This document shows, piece by piece, positions 49,951 through 60,900 of a stretch of 64,000 nt of DNA. Under the pieces are notes generated by a model. The model was not told where the DNA came from and searched no databases. It worked only from the letters and a program-made list of their open reading frames with translations. Within the stretch, counting starts at the first letter, position 1. Every line of letters starts with the position of its first letter. The translations under genes and the position numbers were made by a program. The DNA lies in contig NC_059471.1 in assembly GCF_018139145.2 (NCBI RefSeq), positions 211,873,494 through 211,937,493 of the forward strand, written 5' to 3'. The DNA is from Gymnogyps californianus (Eukaryota; Chordata; Aves; Accipitriformes; Cathartidae).

Positions 49951-49960
49951 TGCCACTGCC

Positions 49961-52900
49961 ACCGCTTGCTTCTTCCAATGCCGGGAGATCCCCTCTGCTA
50001 TCGGAGCATTGTTGCTACAAGAAGACACTCACATGGAAGGGAGGTGGCACCTGAGAGGTGAGGTCCCTCCAAACCAGCAGAGCATCCTGCTCTCCTGAAG
50101 GCTCCTGCAGCGAGGCAAAATGCCATGCCAACATCCCCTTTTCACCTCTCTGGCCCTGTAATTACAACACTCTAGGTTTCTCATGCAGTTATTTCTTCTG
50201 TTATTATATTCTTTCATCTCTTTAGCAACCATTATGGTTAGATACAGGACTAAAGTCCCAAGGCTTAGGTCTGGATTCACATTTAGACCCAACAGAAGAG
50301 CTATACTGTCTAATTCAAAGCCAGTTCTGGATTCATATTCAGATTTCCCTAAAGGTGAGGCAGATTTGAAACCATTATTGCTACTTAACCTATGTATCCA
50401 AGAGGGAAGACAATTTAGAGTGGGTGTATTATTCTACATTTTCTGGATATCTACAGCTGCCAAATGTAGTATAAGGCAATAGCTCTGTACTCCATTTTTA
50501 TCATTTCTATATCAGTTCAACTTTTTTTTCTACTGTCTTTCCAGGAGGAGAGGAAAAATAGGCCTCATATGACAGAAATTAGCTACATGATTTGTACTAC
50601 TAGGATACATCCAGCTACAACTTGAACAGATTACACAGAATACACAGAATAGCTGACCATAAGTGGAACCACTTAATCTGGGTATTGGAGCCAGAGGGCA
50701 GAGACCTGGCTTAGCCATAGGTTTATAAAGTTGTAAAATACAGCGTACTTATAGACCATAGGCTGAGTATCTGCTCGCTGAGTCAGATGGTAAGGGAAGC
50801 TCTCGTCAACGCTCTCCCAGTTTCAACCCATAAGCACAACTGAAAGTCCTCCTTGAAGGCCTGGTCTTTGCAATCAAATTAAGCAGTGTTAAGTGGGCAG
50901 CAGGACCGTAAGCTACTGTGGCAACGGAGACCGAGAACAGAGACTCTAAGTAGTAGTCTGCTCACCCATGACAATTTTTTGCAGCATCTGCCAGGTGCCT
51001 GAGTTCCTCCTAACATGAAGGAAACCTCTCTGGCAGGCACCCATGACTTCTTCATTTAAAAAAAAAAAAAAAAACCAACCAAAACCAAAAACAAAATCAG
51101 CATTATCCATTCAGAAATCCAGCACGTTTAAGGGTGAGTGAGTTACAGCATCCCCCAGCTCTTCCCAAGATGCTCTCCCAAATGGCATGCTGTGATGGCT
51201 AATGTAAAAGGAAAACCTGACTGAAGGGAAATCATCCAAAAGTCTGGGCATTGTTGACAGACCCTTTAAGAGAAATGCAGTAACACAGGAGCTACAAGAC
51301 TTACATCATCCAAACTGTCAGCACCTCTCCTCCTCACAATATTTTTGTCACCCATCATATAATCCATACGGACTTAAACCGTCATGATACAAGACACGCT
51401 TGGTTCTCTCCTAACAGAGTCCTTGGATATCAGAGGAGCAAGGTTTTTTAATTCTGCTCAAGAAGTGGCTCTACAAAGCATGTGTGAGGAGGTAAAGAAA
51501 CACTCTATCAAACTATGCAGAATACTCCATGTTTCGGGAAGTGCACCTGCAACTAAAATCTCTGTAGCAATCCCCATGAGACAAGAGAGAGAGGCTCAGA
51601 TAAAGGATCTTGAAGAGCTCTGCGAAGAAAAACAACAACCTGACTACATAAGTCGCCAGCAAGTGACAGACCTCAACAGACAAGTCATTAACGTCCCCAG
51701 TGACTGTCTCTGCCTATTAGTATAAGCTGCATTAGGGGGAACAGAGCTGTAGGGAAGTCACAGAGATTAACTAAAAATAGTCCAAGAGCCACAGAGGAAC
51801 AGTCTTGTTCTAAACTCTTTACGCAACTTAAGATAAAACCAACCCAGATGACCAGGCGACCCATGTGTGAAGTAATTCGGCTGCTCCCCATCACTAGGGA
51901 GGATGAACTCTGCTGCTGGTAAACACACAATAACTTTCACATGCCACTGGGGTCCAGCCACGTCTGGAGGGGGCCAGCTGGGGGAAAGACTCTTGTCTCG
52001 TTCCAGCCCAACGTATACAAGAGAAAATCTGTTTATTTAGAGAGTCATTCATTGGTTTCAGTGGGGAGGGAGGTTAAAGCATTATTTGTGATTCTCTAAA
52101 ACCACTTGCTTTTAATTCACTGCCTAATCCTCAGGAGGCATGTAAACCAGACATTTTTTTACATAGAAATAAAAGAGGCCATTCAATTACATTCAGGCTG
52201 TGTTGAAAACAAATTGGAACAGTGTGAAAGAGCAGAGATTGCTAAATAAAGGAAAACTCTTCCAAGTGCAAGACTACCAGTTAAACACAGCCCAGAGAGC
52301 AGCCAAGGCCCACTTTTACAGGTGCCTCCCCTTGTTCTCCATGTGCCGTGCACCCAAAAAGCACATCCATGTTGTATATGTATGCGTGAATTACAATATG
52401 TTCAACAAGTATAAACACATTGTATTTGCAGTAAGAGAGGGAGACCACGTCCAAGTCGAAAACACTCATCAGCTAACAGCATCTGCTGGATTAAAACTCA
52501 TCAGATCAAATATAAAGCATGAGCTAATTAAATATATGTCCAACTTGATAGTACTGTATGATACTACCGGGCATTTGTACAGATAATAAGACTAAGCAGA
52601 GTTACAGCTAATGATTAAACATCTTTTGAATACATATTAAGGGTCAGATTCAGGGCTTAAGCCAGTCTTTGAAGCATAAGAAATCAAAAAGGACCTGCAG
52701 TAAGGTACGGCGGGGAGCAATCATACCCCATACATCTGCTTTCTGTGCCTCCCTCCACAGCATTTGGTGGAGGCCACTGCCAGGAACAAGGAAAGAGGAG
52801 AGACAATGCTACTGAGACTGCAGTGGCAGTGGAATTAATACATAAATAGCAACAGAAATCATTAGGAAATTATGTGCATGGTCAGGTCCTCACCGTCCCC

Positions 52901-53580
52901 TCCTCTCTCACTTGCTCATGCATACATATACAACTTCCTTCCTACTACAGCTGCAAGCACAGCTTCATACTTCATCACATCTTCGATCTGTGTTAAAAAA
53001 AATCACATCTTTGATCTGTGTTAAAACCTCTTTGATCTGTGTTAAAAAGGGGAAATTTAGGAGGATGGCACCAGGGAGAAAATCTTTTCTTGCCAAAGAC
53101 CGCAGCTACTGCTCTCCTGAAAGCCCAAACTGCTGCCTCCACTGCTGGAGTCAGAACGTGTCACCACGAGCCAGCGGTCACGCGCTGGCTTTCTGCACAG
53201 GAATGACCACTTTGCCCATTCCTTCTCGTTTGGTCTTTATCATCCTGGATAGAATAAGCATGTGTCTCGTCAAGAAGCGCTTGACAATGCAGCGTATCTT
53301 ATCAACTCAACGTGCAAAGCTCAGGATGGAGAAACGGTTGGTATGAAAGCAAGAATGAGAATTGGGAATAAGGCCCCAGACTCTTCATTTCTACACGTGG
53401 CCCTGCAGGCTGAGTCCATGCTAGGGAGGGATGGCTCCCTTCTAGGCATCCTGAAAAACGAGAAACCTGGACCCGTAACTGCGGATTTGAGTATCGCAAA
53501 ACTTGAAAACGCCCTGCAATGGGTTTGCTTCTGCACATTTCACTCACTCTGTTTGCTAATGCAGCACTAGCACGGCTTCT
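49961..53580. other. Non-coding stretch, no gene seen
   Basis: Holds a 17-base poly-A (51058-51074) followed by CCAACC/AAAACC-type sequence, and the three-copy repeat at 52976-53046. The open frames at 51384-51725 and 52200-52586 have no family signature. 49961-50160 may be the decayed 5' part of the CR1 relic, but I cannot show it. Confidence 0.5.
52976..53046 (+). repeat. Three-copy minisatellite
   Basis: The unit atctttgatctgtgttaaaa occurs three times (beginning near 52978, 53007 and 53027), the first with c for t in ttcgatc. Copies 1 and 2 are 28 bp apart and copies 2 and 3 about 22 bp apart, the difference being the A-run length. A local replication-slippage origin is likely. Confidence 0.85.
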
Positions 53581-53724
53581 GGCCAAATTCTGCTCTCACT
53601 TACACCATTGTAAAAATTAAAAGAATAAACTCCATTAAAGTCAACAAGCCACAGTGAGATTAGATGCTCGTGTTTCGGAAACCAGCCAAAGTTATGCCTG
53701 TGCAACCAAGAGCAGAATTTGTCC
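53581..53724. mobile_element. Palindromic MITE-like element
   Basis: A 144-bp stretch whose ends are inverted repeats. The left arm ggccaaattctgctct (53581-53596) pairs with the reverse complement of agagcagaatttgtcc (53709-53724) at 15 of 16 positions, and similarity continues inward (tacacca against tgcctgtgcaa). The middle contains a ccattaaagtcaac-type motif. From memory, turtle and crocodile genomes carry many copies of a palindromic repeat with the same AAATTCTGCTCT arms and ACTCCATTGAAGTCAATGG centre, so this looks like an old avian copy of that amniote family. It encodes nothing. The class of transposon that moved it is not evident. Confidence 0.6.
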
Positions 53725-54511
53725 CTCATGCAGCAGCAAGCCCAGTGGCTCACAGCGCTCCTCAGAAGTGTTTCCCAGCCAACTCTAAACTCAACACCCC
53801 ATTATCATCTCCTTGGGCATTTCTACCCAATCTGAAATGCAGCCATGCTCCGGCACAGGGAGCAGCTGAGACTCCAACGTGTGCCCCGAAAAGTGAGCAC
53901 AGGCTTTTAGGCTCATAAAATCCCTTCTGAATCAAATGGGAGATTAAAATTCCTTGGGACCCATACAGGCCTGGAACTTAAAAAGTGCCAGGGTGAGCCC
54001 TCTTAGGTGGTATTTTTGCATTGCTGACAAAAAAGGACTTTCCACCAAGATTTACAGATAGTTATCTTAATTATTCCCTCAACATAAAGCTCCTGCACTG
54101 ACATTTTTGTCTCCGTCCCACAAAAACAGGAAAACATTACATGCATAAATTGTATTCTTGATATGTGGCTTCCAAAACAAGCTAAATCCCTAAAACTGAG
54201 CTCAAATTACATAGGCTATGATGAGGTTTTCAGATAAACATAGCCACATGCTCTAAGCAACACAAGGAAAGAAAATACAATGATGTCATGGTCCCGGCTC
54301 CGGTTCCTATATTCCCCCTCGTCTCCTCCTCCATCTCTGCCCCGGATTAGCCCACCCTCCAGTTATCGTGGTAGAAAACTATGGGCAAGCAGACAGCCCT
54401 TAGTCATGCAAGAAGTCCTTTTTCCACTGTGAACTTTTGTGCTTTTATCTTTAGCTCTCACAGCCTCAGGCTGACTCCCAGGCATGTTTTTTTCCTGGGG
54501 GAGGTTTGCAT

Positions 54512-54533
54512 GGGGGTACCCCCCGGGGGTCCC
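54512..54533. repeat. Overlapping GC palindromes
   Basis: gggggtaccccc (54512-54523) is a perfect 12-bp palindrome with a KpnI-type GGTACC centre. It overlaps a second one, acccccc/gggggt, at 54518-54530. A stable hairpin can form on either strand. Confidence 0.8.
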
Positions 54534-55481
54534 AAGCGCAGTCAGCGGCACTTCTGACCTCCGGCGGGGAAGGATTAACCCTCACGTCAGGGGTCTCGGT
54601 GTTCGGGGAAGAGCCACGTGCTAGGTTGGGGGATGCTTGTGCAAAGCCTGGGTGTGCTGGATGAAGGAAACATCACCGAATGGGGAATAAAAGCTCTCTG
54701 CAGCACCCCAAGGTCCTTTGCAACTCTTTGCTTCATCTCCCACTGAAAAGCCAGCCCGGCCCAGCCTTCAAAAGGGAACTGTGACCGCAGCCCTGTCCGA
54801 CAGCTCCCTAATGCCTCCTCTCAGGCTGTAACGGAGGAGTCACACGGAGAGCAGATGTGGCTTGATGGGTGCTCAACGGAGAGACGGGGCACCAGCACTG
54901 CTGCGAAAGGAGATGGTCAGCCATGAGCTGCACTCCAGATTTCAAACTTACCTGTGTGTAGTATGGGTGTAGACCCTCTAGGTATAGACAAGAGAATAAA
55001 TTTATCCCTTTATGCCTGGCCACGTATATCCCTGTCAATATGGAAACACCTGGTAACACCCTGGGCCATTTATGTTAGCTGCGGGTGGCACGAACCACAG
55101 GGGACAGAGACCCGCTCTGCTACACTTACACGTGCTACAACAGATCAAGTGGCCACGCAGGAAAAACTGGTCCTTGCCAACTTCTCGGGATGGGAGATCA
55201 CCCCCGTAGCACATCCGTATTCCCACTGTTGCAGATAACTTCTGCAGTCTACCCACGGCACGGGAGGACAGAGGTGGGGGACACCTCTCAGCCAGCACAT
55301 GGATGAACATGTCTTTCAGACTCAAACTCCACCTAAAAAGCTTAAGGGGGGGGAGTACGGCATGAAAAAGCAGATCTCTGAATACCTGGCTGAAAGAGCA
55401 GGGCAGCGAATCAGCTGAAGACACGGGCAAAGGCCAAACTCTGATTCCCGCAGTTAAATGGCCGAGAGGAACCAGGAGAGT

Positions 55482-55506
55482 TGGCCAATATGTCTGGCCA
55501 ATATGT
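55482..55506. repeat. 13-bp tandem duplication with CCAAT
   Basis: tggccaatatgt occurs at 55482-55493 and again at 55495-55506, separated by one c. Each copy contains CCAAT. It may be plain slippage. Confidence 0.7.
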
Positions 55507-57156
55507 GTTATTAATGGCAACACATGCATCTATAGGAGGGATTACAGGTGTTTATATCCGACTGCTGCTGGCACAATGTTGACATAATTTCCGCTTGGCT
55601 ATTTTATTTATTATTCAAAGTATCTGTTAATCATCTATCAACCCTTTGCAAGTTACCTGGAAATGGAAACTTAACACAAATTGCAATCAAATTTTCATAG
55701 CAAGCAGCTCTCCTGCAGAATCCCTCCTTGCAGTGAACAACAGCAGACAGCCCTTGCCAGGATTTTTTAAAGTGGATTTCAAAGCAGTTTTGAAAAGAGG
55801 AATATTCTGTTCTTTATCCTCAGCTATCAGATGGAAAAATGAAATTCAAAACAGTTGCAGGGTAAAAAAAATTAATGAATATTACATTCATTAGACCATA
55901 CAGTTTGGAGGCCATCAGAACTAGTTTCAGTTGGGGAAAAAAGACCACTGTTTTTTCAGAAAAAAAAACCAAATTCTTTTTCAAAGCAACATTCTCTTTT
56001 TGCAGCACTCAAAAAGGTTTAAAAAAAAGATTTAACAAACCAGGTGAAATATTTCACTTCAAAAACAATTTTTACCCAGACCAAAACTTAACAAAAATAT
56101 CCACCCTGCCCAAATTCATTGATCACCGCTCCAGTTTTAGGTTATTCCCTCCCTGAGTTTCCCCGCAGAGATTCTCTTTTCTGTCTGGAAATTTTGTCTA
56201 AGTGCAAGAAGAAAGAGCTGGCAATTTGTGCAAGACTTTTGGGACATCCAAAATCTCAGAAGTCCTGGTCAGTATGAACTCCACATATGCAGCTCACATG
56301 CATCCACTGAAAAAAAAAAAAACCAATGTACAATTTCATCCAGCACGTGAAACTCCAGCTCCAGACAAGTGTAGTAAATTCATCACATCCCAGGTGCAGA
56401 GGACATTCTCAGCACAGCAGACAGAGTGTGTGCACACACGTCCCAAATGGAAATAGCAGTGCTTTAACTCGTTACATTTGGTCTGTTTAGGGCCTTCCAG
56501 GGAAAGGATGGAGTGGTTCTGAGCTGAAGTCATCTCTCTTCATTTGTTGGGTTGTAAAGCAAATTTTTATTTTCATTATTGCTTCTCCTTTTGCAGGACA
56601 TGTCACGCTAGGATCATTAAAAATGAGGGGACAGTCTATACTACAGCCTCTTAATTCATACCTGATAGACTGGAGTTTTTTGAATAAAGATTTAAAAGTG
56701 AAAACCATCCGAATCCACTTAATTTCTCTTTTTTCCCAAATGGCTACTAAAAAAAAAAAATACAAAAGGGAATTTTTTTAAGCAATCAATTTAATCTGCT
56801 TTGAAGAAAAGATTAATTAAACTGAGCCTACAACCAGATCCAGATAAACCAGATCTGACTTCTCAGCACAGGCACCGGAGCTAAGTTGTCTCAGGGTCAG
56901 GCAGTCACTGCTGCTCTCAGCACCGCAGCTGGTGCATGAAGCCGCCTTCTCCCTGAGAAGATAATTCAATCCCTGCTGTTGCCAGTCAGGTTAAAAATCA
57001 AAACCTCAAAAACCCAGCATGTTTCTGGCTCTTGTGCGGCCAAGCGAGGTGATCGCCCTCCCAAGGGCTGCCTCCCGGTCGAGGGGAGATGCACAGCAAA
57101 TCACCGCAGAAGTGCTGGCCCCAGACCCGCGACAGCTCAGCATGCCTGTGCAGGAG

Positions 57157-57957
57157 TCATAGAATCATAGAATCATTTAGGTTGGAAAAGACCTTTAAGA
57201 TCATCAGGTCCAACCATTAACCTAGCACTGCCAAGTCCACCACTAAACCATGTCCCTAAGCACCACATCCACACAGCTTTTAAACACCTCCAGGGATGGT
57301 GACTCAGCCACTTCCCTGGGCAGCCTGTTCCAGTGCTTGATAACCCTTTCGGTGAAGACATTTTTCCTAATATCCAATCTAAACCTCTCCTGGTGCAACT
57401 TGAGGCCGTTTCCTCTTGTCCTATCGCTTGTTACTTGGGAAAAGAGGCTGACACCCACCTCGCTACAACCTCCTTTCAGGTAGCTGTAGAGAGCCATAAG
57501 GTCTGCCCTGAGCCTCCTTTTCTCCAGGCTAAACAACCCCAGTTCCCTCAGCCGCTCCTCATAGGACTTGTTCTCTAGACCCTTCACCAGCTTCGTTGCT
57601 CTTCTTTGGACATGCTCCAGCACCTCAAGGTCTTTCTTGTAGTGAGGGGCCCAAAACTGCACACAGTATTCAAGGTGCGGCCTCACCAGTGCCGAGTACA
57701 GGGGGACGATCACTTCCCTAGTCCTGCTGGCCACACTATTTCTGATACAAGCCAGGTTGCTATTGGCCTTCTTGGCCACCCGGGCACACTGCTGGCTCAT
57801 ATTCAGCCGGCTGTCGACCAACACCCCCACGTCCTTTTCCACCAGGCAGCTTTCCAGCACTCCTCCCCAAGCCTGTAGCGTTGCATGGGGTTATTGTGAT
57901 CCAAGTGCAAGACCCGGCACTTAGCCTTGTTGAACCTCATACAACTGGCCTCAGCCA
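57157..57957 (-). mobile_element. Young avian CR1 LINE, 5'-truncated
   Basis: An 801-bp CR1 on the minus strand, with its 3' end at 57157. The tail on the minus strand is ATGATTCTATGATTCTATGA, the octamer repeat used by avian CR1. The body holds the C-terminal part of ORF2 in an almost intact frame (57243-57957), and the 3' UTR is 86 bp. The 5' end stops at about 57957, before the RT catalytic region. Divergence is low compared with every other LINE piece here, so it is the youngest LINE insertion in the window. Confidence 0.95.
57243..57957 (-). pseudogene. CR1 ORF2, reverse transcriptase C-terminal fragment with one frameshift
   Basis: The minus-strand frame ends at a natural stop (57243) after RDMV, the usual CR1 ORF2 terminus. 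It carries the family blocks [51 protein letters not shown] and HWNRLPREV. The stop-free frame at 57860 continues, after a one-base deletion near 57857-57858, into a second frame that stays open to 57957 and holds [15 protein letters not shown]. So one single-base loss separates it from a continuous ORF2 end. The catalytic FADD box lies upstream and is absent through 5' truncation. The protein part would serve the RT connection and C-terminal domain, not catalysis. Confidence 0.93.
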
Positions 57958-60900
57958 GGGAAAGAAACACAAAATATGGCAAGAGGCAAGCACTGATGGA
58001 TGGTGAAAATTACTCAGTATTTTTTTCAAGACTGCCATGCAGGAGATACCCATAGATCCCGTCCTCTTCCCATGTCACTCACTAACTTCAGGAGAATCAG
58101 GAGCAGGCTGGATTTTGCAGCCTCTAATCCCATCACATCTGCAAAAACAGTTTGTCTCTTCACATCTGCCTCATTAAATGTTACAGAAGCCTTCAGCAGC
58201 TTCACTCCACCAACAGCCTCTTCTTTGGACTTAATCATCACAAATTCCCTAGGGTACGCAGTCTGACACTTGCACTATGCAAGTTTCCCAGACTTAAAGG
58301 AAATTTTCCTACTCAGACAGGGGAGCAGAAGGTATGGAAAGTGCTCAGCAGTTACTGCTGAATCTGGAAAATAACTTCATTTCTTTGTTTCAGCTGCTAC
58401 TGCTTAAAAGACGCACGTGTCCGAGCTGTCCCCTTCCCTAGCCCCATGTCATGGGAATTAAACCTCCCAAAAAACGCCTCGGGGAAGCCAAGCTTGGGCT
58501 ATGGAGAGAAGGACTCATGGATCCATGACCACAACCTCTGCTACAGGGTTCAAACACTGTGATTTGGCAGAGCTTTTCCTCTAGTCTGTCAGAATTTTTT
58601 TTTTCTTGTTTAAAGAGCAGGCTGTGCTGTAAAGTGAGGAGTTTGCGCTCAACCCGCGTGCGGTGCATCTACGCGGCGCTTCGCAGACAGACAGGAGATC
58701 TTTCAGCCGTGCTCCCCGCCAGCTGGACATTGGCCAGCCCTGAACTGGAAACCATCTAATGACACGGTCAGAGCTTGCACAGCCCTGGAAATGAGGATGC
58801 TGATCAGTGCTTCTCACTTTTCTGTAATCCAAGAATGATCAACCTTTTTGTTTTCCTATTTTTTCTTTTTCTTTTTTTTTTTTTCCTTTTTTTTTCCTTT
58901 TTTTCCTTTTTTTTCTTTTTTTCCCCCTTTATTTTTCTTTTTTTTTCTTTTTTTTTTTTTCAGGTCACAAAACCATTTTTTGCAGTGATTTTCCTTTAAA
59001 GCCACCTAAGAAGCAACTTAAACTCAGCACATCCAGCTATGACTCATATTTCCCCCACTCTCCCACTCTGTTTTTCCAATTCTTGTGTGTTCTCACCCTC
59101 TGGCCCCCAACCATCCACAAACCCCAGGCAGCATAATACCGGTGCAGCAAGGCTTCATGCAAGAGAGGAACAACAGTAACACAACTTCAAAGCCAACAGG
59201 GCACCAGGTGACCAAAACCAGCCATCGCTCCTGCGCTTGACTGTCCCCTCACCGCAGAGGGAGGGAGTTTTTGCCAACTGGAGGATGGTTCAGAGAAAAC
59301 GAGGCTGAAGAAAGCCCCGCTACGGAGCTGGAGTTTCCATTTCCCACCCGCCTGCACCTCCGCCAACAACCCACATTTCCCTAAAGAAACACCCAGCTGA
59401 AGCCGTGCTCAGCCAGCTGAGTCTCCGCTCTCGCTGATTTTACCATGTGAAGGCAGAAAACAGACTCTTCCATCACCCACTAAACCAGGAGCAAAAAATT
59501 CCTGGTTTTCTGCGTAATGACCCAGAAGTAATTTCAAGCAGATTGGCCGCATTGACGTGAAATCGCAGGATCCAAATCACCTTTCAGTGTAAATACCAAC
59601 TGAGATAAAGAGTAGGCATGTACTTTAAAAGCTTATAATCAGTATGCATACAAAAAAAAAAATCTCACAACTGAAAAGAGTAATGATGACAGCTATTTTC
59701 AAGCAAAGGTAGAGTTAATGTTTAATTACTGTGGATGCTGCTTTTGTAGAGCAGAAGCGGTGGATCACACAGGTTCCCTGCTGGGTTACAAACCCAATAT
59801 GAAATTCTCACAACGGAGGTTTTTCAGGAAAACAGCCCAAATGGTACAAGTGGGGATGAGTGTGGCTTTACTTTTTCTTTGCAAGAGCTTATTTGTAAAT
59901 GACTAACATTAAAGGAATGTCTTATTTGTGCCAAATCCACGGAGAGAGAACAGTGCTACCACCACCCTCAGAGGACTGAAAAAGGTCATCTTAAGTTTCC
60001 AGAGATAATTGGAAATCTGGCAAGTGAAGCAAAAAAAAGTGACGAGAATAAAATTAGACCCAACCAAAATAATTTTGGTTTTTGCCAGTGTTATTTAATG
60101 GAAGATTTTACATGCAATAAAAGGACCGGATCCAGCCAACATAGAAGAAGCTGCCATACCCATCCCATACCTGGGACCCAGTCCTGCACAAGCTAAACTG
60201 CCATGAATTTAATTGCCTAGCAATAGTCCCAGCAACGTGCTGCAAGATCAGAAACATGAAACACAACCAGTTTTCTCATGGGTGAATACAGACAAATCAC
60301 ATACCTCCATTTTCAAGCTGACTGTTGATCGAGGTAGCCCAGTTTGAGGTACCTTTGGCCTAATTTCAGGTGAATTAATCAACTGCAACTGAGCACCACA
60401 GCTATTAAATATTTACTCTCACCTGTAAGACCATGAACCAGCAGGGAAAAACCCTTATGGCAGTGTTTATATTACAAACAGCGTTCGCCCAGCTCAGTTC
60501 TCCTCAAACCAGTAGATCAGCTCCCCCACCCTGATGCAACAACTCTTGGTCTGTGTCAGTCTTGGACTGGTTTCAAATGAGGAGGTGTTTCCACCAGCCC
60601 CCTCAGTCATGCAGCACTCTGCTTTTCCATTCGTCTCAGGACCCAAATGTCAATGTTCAGGGATGCTACTGAGATGCCTACAGGTATACCATACCTATAT
60701 GCCATCTAATGCCATTTAAGACCCTTTCTGCTATTCCACCCAACTTTCAGCTCCCACAGGGTGCCCGTCTCCAGCACATCCAGTGTCACCCACCCCTGCC
60801 AGCTTCACGTGGCTGTTTCAGATACCCTGGGACATCCCAAATGACACTGAATGCCTAAATTTAGGCAAATGCGCTCAACCCTTGTAGGTGCAGTGAATCC

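Larger units (their letters stand above)
47385..49960 (-). mobile_element. Ancient CR1/L3-like non-LTR retrotransposon, nearly end to end with internal deletion
   Basis: On the minus strand the order from 49960 to 47385 is: ORF1 esterase-like relic, ORF1 C-terminal remnant, ORF2 endonuclease, a deleted RT core, the RT C-terminal part, and the 3' UTR. The 3' UTR (plus strand: gagatcagcggttcttccag, then gaacctgctgataccagcag) resembles the old amniote CR1/L3 tail. A full-length CR1 is about 4.5 kb, while this copy spans 2.6 kb, so some sequence is lost between endonuclease and RT. Many frameshifts separate the readable pieces. It is far older than the CR1 at 57157. Such a copy, with both ORFs still traceable, is uncommon in birds because most CR1 inserts are severely 5'-truncated. 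Confidence 0.85.
53725..57156. other. Non-coding stretch, no gene seen
   Basis: A GC-richer part at 54270-54760 ends in an AATAAAAGCTCTC stretch that recalls an LTR R region (see findings). Elsewhere there are only short A-runs (55963, 56308, 56750) and overlapping open frames of no recognised family. Confidence 0.5.

Noticed and set aside
51384..51725. 113-codon open frame with a charged, helix-like middle part
   Set aside because: No recognised family, no exon boundaries that stand out, and no second exon nearby.
60853..60866. Perfect palindrome gcctaaatttaggc
   Set aside because: Short and isolated; no wider structure or repeat signature was found around it.
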